Of a stretch of DNA of 64,000 nucleotides, positions 42,819-51,062 are shown piece by piece. The DNA comes from Crenobacter intestini. Its GTDB lineage: Bacteria > Pseudomonadota > Gammaproteobacteria > Burkholderiales > Chromobacteriaceae. The translations under genes and the position numbers were made by a program. The first letter of the stretch is position 1, and every line of letters begins with the position of its first letter. The stretch is taken from NCBI RefSeq assembly GCF_004919095.1, contig NZ_STGJ01000014.1, positions 1-64,000 of the forward strand. The letters are read 5' to 3'. The notes below the pieces were generated by a model. It saw nothing but the letters and a program-made list of their open reading frames with translations, was not told the origin of the DNA and made no database searches.

Positions 42819-45005
42819 ATGCCTACTCTTGAACTGTTCCAGTTGATTCCCCCCGCTTGTGTCGTTCTTTTTCTGCTCTACTTTGTACGGCGCTTCTGGG
42901 TTGAGTACAGGAAGCCAGCGAAGCGCATGCAACAGGATCTCAATGGATTGGTGTCGAAAGTGGCCGGGGTCAAGGATGTGGCGGCCTCCCGCAGGCAGGT
43001 TGCTCTGGCCGAGGTGTTTGCCGGTAACGATGAGCGCCTGCAGCATGCCTGGAACGAATACCAGGAGACGCTGCACAGTCAGTACGAGGATGATGGCGGC
43101 GAACGGCGTGTAGTGTGTACGCGCTCGACGGTTCCGGCGTCCTACTTTTTTGCTTCGCAGAACATTGTTGAGACCCCGCTCAAGACAGAATATTTCAAAC
43201 ACTTGCCGGGGATCCTGACCGGGATCGGTATTATCGGTACCTTCGCAGGGTTGCTTTTGGGTTTGACGTATTTTGACGCATCGGACCCAGCCAAGGTCCA
43301 GGAAAGCGTGTCCCTTCTGCTGGGGGGGGTGAGGGATGCATTTGTAGCTTCAGCGTTGGCAATTATGGCTGCGATGTACATCACCAACTCGGAGAAGAAG
43401 TACTTGCGCGCCTGCTATGCGGAACTCGAGGCGCTGACTGATGCAGTCGACAAATTGTTCGAGTCTGGCGTCGGCGAGGAGTACCTGGCCTCGCTGGTGA
43501 AAAGCAGTGAGGAGAGTGCGCGCCAGGCGCGGCAGTTGAAGGACGGTTTGGTTTCTGACCTGCGCGAAATGCTGCAAAACCTGGTGGATAGTCAGGTGCG
43601 GGAAAACCTGAAGCTTGCCGAGACCCTTGGCAGTGTCTACCGGGAGTCGGGTGACAGCATCGCAGCCAGCATCAGTGGCTCGATTGAAAGTAGCTTCCGT
43701 GACCCGCTCAACAAGATTGCCGACAGTGTCCAGTCGGCCAGCGGCGAGCAGAGTGGTCAGGTGCAAAATCTGTTGCAAGACGTGATGACGGCCTTCATGG
43801 CGCGGTTGGACGCCACTTTTGGGCAGCAGCTTGGCGGGATGCAGGAAATGATGACCCAGTCGGTGGAGGCGATGCAGCAGATGCAGGGCGCCTTCCAGTC
43901 GCTGATCAGCGATATGCGTTCGACGAGCGAATCTTCTTCACAGGCTGTACATGAGCAGCTTGGCCGTACGTTGGCAGAGATGCAGGCGGGGCAATCCGCG
44001 ATGCAGGCCTCGATGAGTGAAATGCTGGCCAGCCTTCAGCAAGCTGTCGACGGGATTGGCAACAAGGGGGAGGAAGCCGGCACCCGCATGGCCGAGCAGC
44101 TCGAGCGCCTGTTTGCGGAAAGCGAGGCCCGGCAGCAAAAAATGGCCGAGAACATGCAGGCCTTTGTCGACAGCATGAAGGAGTCGGTGGGCAAAGGGCA
44201 GCAGGAGACCATGGCCGAGATTTCCTCAACGGTCGGCAAGCTTGGCGAGCAATTGTCTAACGTCATGCAAACCCTCGAGACGAGTCGCCAAGGGATGGAT
44301 ACGGCTGCTGTCGAGGCGCAGCTGCGTATGCAAGATGGCGCCCGAGATGTGGTGGATGGCCTGGGTACGCAAGTGCAAGGCCTGATTGAGGCATTGCGCG
44401 AACAACAAGTTGATAGCCGCCAATCGCTCCAGCAGCTGGGCGAGGTAACCAGCCGCTCGATCGAAGGGATGAAGGATGGCGCTGATCGGATGCGTGCCGC
44501 CGCGGATCGCTTCGACGCTGCGGGCCAGTCGGCGGCGAAGCTTGCCGAAGCAAGTGGCGCTTCCGTCCAGCAGATCAATACGAGCGCAGGTGGTCTGACG
44601 ACCGCTACACGGGAACTGGCTAGCCAGATCACTGAATACCGCGGCCATCGTGAGGCGATGCAGAAGGTATTGTCTTCGATCGAGGGTATCGCGGCGGGTA
44701 GCCAGAACGAAGCCGCTGCGCGTACACGGATGATTGCTGAGCTGCAGCAGGTGGTACAGCAGATGCATGAGGTCAACGGAGAGGCCGCCATGTACCTGGA
44801 ACGCGTCAATGCGGTGCTGGATAACAGCTTCACAGCCTTTGGTGATGGAGTGAAGTACAGTCTGGACAAGACCTTGGGTAGCCTCGACCAGCAGCTGGAT
44901 AGTGCAGTACGGTCCTTGTCTGCGGGCGTTCAAGAGCTGGGCGAAGGTGTTGAAGAGTTGGCGGATGTGATGGTCAAGGCCGCCGCAGCTGGCCGTCGCA
45001 GCTAA
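42819..45005 (+). CDS. zorA: Zorya subunit ZorA (MotA/ExbB-like motor protein)
   Basis: 728 residues. One N-terminal membrane helix (ELFQLIPPACVVLFLLYFVR), then the MotA/TolQ-ExbB-type pair near 130-155 (PGILTGIGIIGTFAGLLLGL) and 170-195 (VRDAFVASALAIMAAMYITN). The remaining ~520 residues are an uninterrupted Gln/Ala/Met-rich coiled coil, the cytoplasmic tail expected of ZorA. With ZorB it forms an ion-driven rotary motor that senses phage infection at the inner membrane. 10 bp before zorB. Confidence 0.93.
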   Translation: MPTLELFQLIPPACVVLFLLYFVRRFWVEYRKPAKRMQQDLNGLVSKVAGVKDVAASRRQVALAEVFAGNDERLQHAWNEYQETLHSQYEDDGGERRVVCTRSTVPASYFFASQNIVETPLKTEYFKHLPGILTGIGIIGTFAGLLLGLTYFDASDPAKVQESVSLLLGGVRDAFVASALAIMAAMYITNSEKKYLRACYAELEALTDAVDKLFESGVGEEYLASLVKSSEESARQARQLKDGLVSDLREMLQNLVDSQVRENLKLAETLGSVYRESGDSIAASISGSIESSFRDPLNKIADSVQSASGEQSGQVQNLLQDVMTAFMARLDATFGQQLGGMQEMMTQSVEAMQQMQGAFQSLISDMRSTSESSSQAVHEQLGRTLAEMQAGQSAMQASMSEMLASLQQAVDGIGNKGEEAGTRMAEQLERLFAESEARQQKMAENMQAFVDSMKESVGKGQQETMAEISSTVGKLGEQLSNVMQTLETSRQGMDTAAVEAQLRMQDGARDVVDGLGTQVQGLIEALREQQVDSRQSLQQLGEVTSRSIEGMKDGADRMRAAADRFDAAGQSAAKLAEASGASVQQINTSAGGLTTATRELASQITEYRGHREAMQKVLSSIEGIAAGSQNEAAARTRMIAELQQVVQQMHEVNGEAAMYLERVNAVLDNSFTAFGDGVKYSLDKTLGSLDQQLDSAVRSLSAGVQELGEGVEELADVMVKAAAAGRRS

Positions 45006-45015
45006 GGGTTGAGCC

Positions 45016-45744
45016 ATGTTGGGATTTCAATTGCCTCGACCGCGCAATAAGGAAGAGGGAGAAAAGCCGTTCTGGATCTCCTACGCGGACCTGATGACGG
45101 CGCTGATGATTCTTTTTCTGGTGGTGATGGTGGCGTCCTTGCTGTCAGTCACCCAGCGCATCGCCATCGAAACGGAAGGTGAAAAGGACCGTGCGGCCGG
45201 AATTGCCGAGTTGTGCCAGCGTCTCGAACTGAAGGCCAAGTCGCTCAACAAGGCGATCGTCGTCGACTGCCGGAACAATCGGATCCACTTCGGCGAGGCA
45301 GGACGCTTCGCGCACAACGATTACCGGCTGGGGGCAGAGGGTGAGGCCGCACTCAAGGAGGTCGTGCCGTTGATCCTTGAGGCCGCGGACAGCGAAGAGG
45401 GGCGCAAGTGGTTTAAGCAGGTGCTGATCGAAGGTTTCACGGATACGGATGGCTCATATCTGTACAACTTGCATCTGAGTCTGCAAAGGTCGGAGTGGGT
45501 GATGTGCTCCTTGCTGGATGACCGCCGGACGGCGGCCATGGGCCTCGACGCCAAGCAGCGTGCGCAGATCCGCGACATCTTCCTGGCGGGCGGCGTTTCT
45601 TTCAACAACGCCAAGGAAAGCAAGGATGCCAGCCGACGGGTCGAGCTCAGAATGCAGTTCTATGGGCTGAAGGAGAAGGGCGGTGCGACCCAACCGTCCC
45701 CAGAATTCCACATTACTAAACCTGAAATCTGCCAGCTGTCTTGA
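45016..45744 (+). CDS. zorB: Zorya subunit ZorB (MotB/OmpA-like stator)
   Basis: 242 residues. The single membrane helix with the ion-carrying Asp is at 24-48 (SYADLMTALMILFLVVMVAS). The periplasmic part ends in an OmpA/MotB peptidoglycan-binding domain (VLIEGFTDTDGSYLYNLHLS, then SRRVELRMQF). It anchors the ZorA motor to the cell wall. The stop overlaps or abuts zorC. Confidence 0.93.
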   Translation: MLGFQLPRPRNKEEGEKPFWISYADLMTALMILFLVVMVASLLSVTQRIAIETEGEKDRAAGIAELCQRLELKAKSLNKAIVVDCRNNRIHFGEAGRFAHNDYRLGAEGEAALKEVVPLILEAADSEEGRKWFKQVLIEGFTDTDGSYLYNLHLSLQRSEWVMCSLLDDRRTAAMGLDAKQRAQIRDIFLAGGVSFNNAKESKDASRRVELRMQFYGLKEKGGATQPSPEFHITKPEICQLS

Positions 45745-45749
45745 GTGCC

Positions 45750-47468
45750 ATGAGTTTGCCCATCGAAGAATTACCCGATCGCCTGGGGCGCAGCCTCGAC
45801 CGCTGGGGGTGCCGCAAGCAAATGGTTACCCTCCCGGCGTTTGATTGGAGCCACCTGCGTGCGCGAGTCGAGCAGGTCAAGCAACAGTTTGGGCTGGCTA
45901 TTGCTCCGCCTATTCCTCCCCGGCAGTTGCGGATCAATGCGCTGCATAAGTTGCGAACCCAGCCGGAGGCGGTGACCGCGAGAGATTGGCGGCTGATCAG
46001 CTGGGGGCTGGTCGACGAGTGTGGTAACGCCGGACGTGCGTTGGCCGATGGTTCGCTTTACCCGAGGATTGCCAAGCATTTCGAGCAAGAAATCAACGGC
46101 GGCAGTCTGAGCAGGAAATCCTGGCTGGGCCTGGTCTCTTCCTATCTTGCGCACATGCCTGAAGGGGGGGGCGAGCGTAAGCACTGGGTGCAGTTGCGCA
46201 AGCTGGTGCTGGATGGCTTTCACAAGATCCGGCAAGGTAAACAGCGGGAATGTGCCTGGGTCGAACTGGTTGGACGTCACCTTGACTTGTTTACGGACGA
46301 TGCCGGAGCGACGTTGGGCGAGGCCATGTTTGAAGGCCGTCAGCAAGTGGTCGACGAACTGAAATCGTTCTTGCAGATCCCGTCCGAAAGCTGGTTGTGG
46401 ACGGCCATCCTTGGCGCACACCTCAAGCGTGTCGTCGCGCTGGATGACGATGGCTTCGTCTCCAGAATCGACGGAATGCTCGACTGGGCAGACCGGCACC
46501 CGCACTCAATAGACCCAATCTTGTCTGGCTTATTGACCCGTTACGAACGAAGTGAACGGCTAAAAGCCAAGCCGTACCCCCGCTTGAAATCGGTGTCGCT
46601 CGAGGCTTGGGGTAGTCCGCAAATTGGACGACACAAGGGTCGGTGGTCTGTTTGTGTGGAAGATCGTGTCAGCAAGATGGTCATGCGCTGGTTTGCCAAG
46701 GAAGATTTGGAAACCTTCTTTAGTCTCTTGCGTGACGAAGAAGAAGCAGATGAAAGAAGGTTGAACTATTGGCTCAGGTACGTGGATCAAATGACCTATA
46801 CGCGGATTGTGATAGGTCGTAATGCTTTGAATAATCAGTCGTCTGATTTCTGTGAATTCCGTGCGCACAATAAAGGTCGATTCAGTGAGCTAGCCGGGGG
46901 TTTTGCTGCAGACAACGCCTTCATAATGCAAATTGGCGATTTTGTGTTTGTGGAATTTTCGAAAGTTGGCAATGCGTGTTATTTTTACATAAATAACAGA
47001 ATTCCGTTTGAGATGGATGCAAGAAGCCTGCATATTAATTCAGATCTAAAGGCTCATATTGATGTTGGCGTTCGTGACGTGCACAACAACAGGTTCACCC
47101 ATGCCAGAGAGTGGGAAATTAATGCAGACTCGATCATGTCAAAGCTTGGGATTGCTGTTCCAGGTGCTGTGTCATTCACGATGAAGGCAAGTGAATACGC
47201 TGAATCAAAAAGCATTCGTTCGCATGCCCGTGCAGCGCCGGCTATTAAAAAAACGGCTGTCCAGGGTTCAACCTTTGAAAGGTTCGATATCGTCGGTGAG
47301 GTGCGCAAGTTGGCATCAGCAGCCGGATATGATGATTTGAGATTTGAAGACTTTAGGCCTAAGGGTGGTGCGCTTTGGGTTCGTTCGCCAGAGTTGCGGA
47401 AAATTGACGCACGTCTGAAAGACCTTGGCTTCAAATACAAAAAAAATGGTGGGTATTGGATCCTGTAA
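45750..47468 (+). CDS. zorC: Zorya subunit ZorC (EH_Signature domain)
   Basis: 572 residues from ATG 45750; a TTG at 45741 inside the zorB stop is the alternative. Contains the EH-type signature (LNYWLRYVDQMTYTRIVIGR near 340) that marks type I ZorC, and lies between zorB and zorD. The 3' half is noticeably more AT-rich than the 5' half. ZorC is thought to bind DNA and hand it to ZorD. Confidence 0.87.
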   Translation: MSLPIEELPDRLGRSLDRWGCRKQMVTLPAFDWSHLRARVEQVKQQFGLAIAPPIPPRQLRINALHKLRTQPEAVTARDWRLISWGLVDECGNAGRALADGSLYPRIAKHFEQEINGGSLSRKSWLGLVSSYLAHMPEGGGERKHWVQLRKLVLDGFHKIRQGKQRECAWVELVGRHLDLFTDDAGATLGEAMFEGRQQVVDELKSFLQIPSESWLWTAILGAHLKRVVALDDDGFVSRIDGMLDWADRHPHSIDPILSGLLTRYERSERLKAKPYPRLKSVSLEAWGSPQIGRHKGRWSVCVEDRVSKMVMRWFAKEDLETFFSLLRDEEEADERRLNYWLRYVDQMTYTRIVIGRNALNNQSSDFCEFRAHNKGRFSELAGGFAADNAFIMQIGDFVFVEFSKVGNACYFYINNRIPFEMDARSLHINSDLKAHIDVGVRDVHNNRFTHAREWEINADSIMSKLGIAVPGAVSFTMKASEYAESKSIRSHARAAPAIKKTAVQGSTFERFDIVGEVRKLASAAGYDDLRFEDFRPKGGALWVRSPELRKIDARLKDLGFKYKKNGGYWIL

Positions 47469-50400
47469 ATGGCTTGGAATTTCTTCTCCAGTAAAAAATC
47501 GAGTGACCCTCAAGAGCCAGCCGCTCCTGCGGTGAATGATTGCCTGCGTTGGCTTGAAGAGGGCTTATTGATCAAGCCCGTGCGGTGGCTGAGTCAGCCA
47601 GACCCGACTTTGCGACAGCTGGGCTGTTATCTCGATCAGCTGGAAGAAGAAGGCTACCTCACGGCCTTGCCGCAGGATCTGCTGTTGGCTTGGGACGACC
47701 TGTACCGCTTACTCGCCGACGAGGCACAACAAAGCAGCCTGCCTCTACTTGGCCTGCCGCCTGTTCTGGCTCTGAAGCCGCTGTTGATCAGCGAAGGGGC
47801 GCTTACCGACGGTGATTTCCGCGTCACGATTCGTGGCTGGCAGCGTGCTGACGGTTCTGTCATTTCAGGTGGGCTAGACCGAACTGGCGCCCTGGTCAGG
47901 GTCGATGGTTCGACCGGCCTGCTGGGCGCCGCCGAATGGCGCCTGCTGCAGGCTGTCCGCGAGTTCTCGGCCGAACAGCGTGAAAAGCCGGGCGAGATGA
48001 CCAATCAGCTGGGGTGGGCCCGGATCCGCAAGCAGGCACTGGCGTGCCAAGCGGGGATGGATGGTTTCCTCAAGCAGACGATCGTACTGAGGCCAGACCA
48101 GCTGCAGGTGGCCATGCGCAGGGCGCCGGTCGATGGCGTTCCGCTAATCGAGCTGACGCCCAGTTTCGATGGCCAACCCGACCAGTGGCTGTCGAGCTTC
48201 GACAACTACCAGCAGGTGCAGGATCGCTACCATGTCGTCGCGGCGGATGGCTCGATCACACATGTCTTGCTGTCACCCGAAGTCAAATCGGTGCTCGAGG
48301 GTATCAAGCGGATGCCCGGCCGGCGGGTTGCCGGCGACGCGGCCTTGCAGTTTGTCCGCAACCCCTACGCCTTGCTGGGGGACGATGCGGTTGATGTGAT
48401 CGACGAAGGCGAGTTCGAAGCGGCCCGCGAACAGGCAGGCATCCATTTCCACCGCTTCAAGGTGCAGCCGCATCTGGACGACGCCGGCCGTATCTTCTGG
48501 GCGGAGCTGGTGCTGGAGCCGCTCAGCGGTGACGCTGCGGTGGAATCGCTGCGTATCGAGGACGCGGCCTCGTTTGCGGCGTTTGTCTGCGAGCTGCAAG
48601 CCAAACTGGCGGCCGGTTACGCTTGTGGTTTCTGGCAAGGCTACGAGCTGGAACTCTCCGACTTCAACGAGGAAGACCTGGGCGGTTTGCAGGCCTTGTT
48701 GGAGCGTTGGCAGCAGGAGGCGCTCGGTCGCCTGTTCGACGAAGTGCTCGACCTGTCACAGTACGGTGAGCGCGTGATCGGTCTGGGGGTGATCCAGAAG
48801 CCCAGCTCACCCTATATCGGCAAGCAGGGCAGCGAAAACTGGTTGCCGACCGAGTTGCTGCAGGAGCGCGGGCTGGATGTTGACCTGATCGCCAAATGGG
48901 ATACCGCCAACCGCCAGCACTACGAAGAATTCTGCCGCCGTATCGACCAAGCCCAACTCGATGGTAAACCGTCGGTCAGCCTGCCGGGTCTGGAGATCGA
49001 GCTGGCCATGCTGCCCGCGCAGCGCTTGCGCGACGCCTGGGCTGAAAAATTCCCGGACGGTGAGGGCGGTGGCGACGCCAAAGAAAAAGGCGAACGTACC
49101 GGCCTGCTGGTCGAGAACAATATCGACGCGGCTGTAGCCAACGATTCAAAGGTACAGCCCGTCGCTGACAACGCCGAGGCCGAATTGCCCGCAGCGCTAC
49201 GGGAAGAAATCCGCCTCCATCCGCACCAGCTGTACGGGGTGGCCTGGCTGCAAAACCTGTTCGGCCAGCGCGAGCGCAAGGTAGGTGGTTGCCTGCTGGC
49301 CGACGATATGGGCTTGGGCAAGACCTTGCAGTTGCTGACCTTCGTCGCCTGGTATCTGGAAAAAACGCCACAGCCGCTGCCCGTACTGATCGTCGCGCCG
49401 GTTTCTCTGCTCGACAACTGGGAGCGCGAGTTCTCCCGTTTCTTCCATACGGCGGCGATGCCAGTGCTCAAGCTGTACGGCGAGGCGCTGTCTGAGCTCA
49501 AGCTCAAGCGCAACCAGATTCCGGCTTCGTTGCAGAAAAAAGGCATCCGCAACCTGCTCAAGCCTGGCTGGCTAGGTGGCGCGAAGATCGTGCTGACCAC
49601 CTACGAGACGCTGCGTGACCAGGAGTTTTCACTCGCCCGCCAGCGGTGGAGCGTGATGCTGTGCGACGAGGCGCAGAAGATCAAGAACCCGGCTGCGATG
49701 GTGACGCAGGCGGCCAAGGCGGTGCCCGCCTTGTTCCGCGTCGCGTGTACCGGCACGCCAGTCGAGAACTCCTTGACCGACTTGTGGTGCCTGTTCGACT
49801 TTGCCCAGCCCGGCTTGCTCGGTGCGCTCAACGAATTCGGCCGCACCTACCGTCGCCCGATCGAGAACAAGACCGACGTCGACAACGTGGCGCTCGAGCA
49901 ATTGCGCGAACGGATTGCCCCGCAATTGCTGCGCAGGACCAAGGACGACGTGGCCGACCTGCCCAAAAAGATCGAGGACGATGTTTGCCGCCGGCTGCCG
50001 ATCAGCCCCCTGCAACAGAATCTCTACCGTTCTTCAATTGCCGAGTTCAATCAGCGCGGTGAACTGATGGGCAAGGTGGGCGACCAGCGCGAGGCGGTGC
50101 TGGGCTTACTGCATACCTTGAAGAAGATCTGCGCGCACCCGCACGCCGTGCGCCCGGAGGGCGACCTGCTCGACGCGTCGCCGAAGATGCGCTGGCTGAT
50201 GGACAAGCTGCGCGAAATCCGGGGCCAAGGCGAGAAGGCCATCGTGTTCACCGAATTGCGAGACATCCAGCGCGACCTGCGTCTCGCCATTCTCGACCAC
50301 TTCCCGGACTTGAAAGACGTCTCGATCGTCAACGGCGATACCAGTGCTAGTTCGGCCAAAGGGCCGAACCGGCAGGCCATCATCGACGCCTTCCAGCAAA

Positions 50401-50762
50401 ATCCCGGCTTTGGGGTGATCATCCTGTCCACCGCCGCGGTGGGTTTTGGCGTCAACGTGCAGGCGGCTAATCACGTCATCCACTTTACCCGCCCCTGGAA
50501 CCCCGCCAAGGAAGACCAGGCCACCGACCGGGCCTATCGGATCGGCCAGACCAAGAATGTGTGGGTGTATTACCCGACCATCACCGCGCAGGACTTCGAA
50601 ACCTTCGAGTACAAGCTGGATACCCTGCTGGGCCGCAAGCGCGCCGTCGCCCGCGACATGCTCAAAGGTGCGGAAGACCTCGACCTGATGCAATTGGCCG
50701 GGGAAGTGCTGGCGCAGGGTGGTGCGATGGCGTCGTCGTCGGGCGCGTCAAATAAAGCCTGA
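47469..50762 (+). CDS. zorD: Zorya subunit ZorD (SNF2 helicase)
   Basis: 1097 residues. The N-terminal 580 are specific to ZorD; the C-terminal half is a complete SNF2 motor: LLADDMGLGKTLQLLTFVAW (Walker A), LCDEAQKIKNPAAMV (DEAQ box), CTGTPVENSLTDLWCLFDFA, STAAVGFGVNVQAANHVIHF and QATDRAYRIGQTK. Known ZorD proteins degrade or disable phage DNA after ZorAB activation. Its ATG follows the zorC stop directly. Presence of ZorC and ZorD without ZorE makes this type I. Confidence 0.93.
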   Translation: MAWNFFSSKKSSDPQEPAAPAVNDCLRWLEEGLLIKPVRWLSQPDPTLRQLGCYLDQLEEEGYLTALPQDLLLAWDDLYRLLADEAQQSSLPLLGLPPVLALKPLLISEGALTDGDFRVTIRGWQRADGSVISGGLDRTGALVRVDGSTGLLGAAEWRLLQAVREFSAEQREKPGEMTNQLGWARIRKQALACQAGMDGFLKQTIVLRPDQLQVAMRRAPVDGVPLIELTPSFDGQPDQWLSSFDNYQQVQDRYHVVAADGSITHVLLSPEVKSVLEGIKRMPGRRVAGDAALQFVRNPYALLGDDAVDVIDEGEFEAAREQAGIHFHRFKVQPHLDDAGRIFWAELVLEPLSGDAAVESLRIEDAASFAAFVCELQAKLAAGYACGFWQGYELELSDFNEEDLGGLQALLERWQQEALGRLFDEVLDLSQYGERVIGLGVIQKPSSPYIGKQGSENWLPTELLQERGLDVDLIAKWDTANRQHYEEFCRRIDQAQLDGKPSVSLPGLEIELAMLPAQRLRDAWAEKFPDGEGGGDAKEKGERTGLLVENNIDAAVANDSKVQPVADNAEAELPAALREEIRLHPHQLYGVAWLQNLFGQRERKVGGCLLADDMGLGKTLQLLTFVAWYLEKTPQPLPVLIVAPVSLLDNWEREFSRFFHTAAMPVLKLYGEALSELKLKRNQIPASLQKKGIRNLLKPGWLGGAKIVLTTYETLRDQEFSLARQRWSVMLCDEAQKIKNPAAMVTQAAKAVPALFRVACTGTPVENSLTDLWCLFDFAQPGLLGALNEFGRTYRRPIENKTDVDNVALEQLRERIAPQLLRRTKDDVADLPKKIEDDVCRRLPISPLQQNLYRSSIAEFNQRGELMGKVGDQREAVLGLLHTLKKICAHPHAVRPEGDLLDASPKMRWLMDKLREIRGQGEKAIVFTELRDIQRDLRLAILDHFPDLKDVSIVNGDTSASSAKGPNRQAIIDAFQQNPGFGVIILSTAAVGFGVNVQAANHVIHFTRPWNPAKEDQATDRAYRIGQTKNVWVYYPTITAQDFETFEYKLDTLLGRKRAVARDMLKGAEDLDLMQLAGEVLAQGGAMASSSGASNKA

Positions 50763-50812
50763 TAGGCTATCTGGCTTTTATGCATGGTCTTTTGATAATA
50801 TTTGCATGAACC

Positions 50813-50857
50813 GCCGGTGTGCTCGCAGCTAAATTTGCGCGGCACCGGCTCATTTTT
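50813..50857 (+). terminator. Terminator-like hairpin after zorD
   Basis: GCCGGTG (50813-50819) and CACCGGC (50843-50849) pair across a 23-nt loop that can itself pair GC/GC, followed by TCATTTTT. The 300-bp zorD-to-helicase gap otherwise shows only a short AGCCT/AGGCT repeat right at the zorD stop and no gene. Confidence 0.55.
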
Positions 50858-51062
50858 GGATTTCTGGTTTTCCTTCCTTTTTTGGACCACGGATTTAACC
50901 GATGCGATTGGCGAATGCAGTGCTCCCGCACGCGGCCAGTGAAACTGGCGGTGGTGCTGTTCCCCCTGTTCTGGCCGCCGCCGCGCGTCTTCCCCGTATT
51001 TTCCGAATTCCCGCACGCAGCCCGGCGAGCGGCCGCGCGTGCCCAGCCTTTAAGGATGTCCC

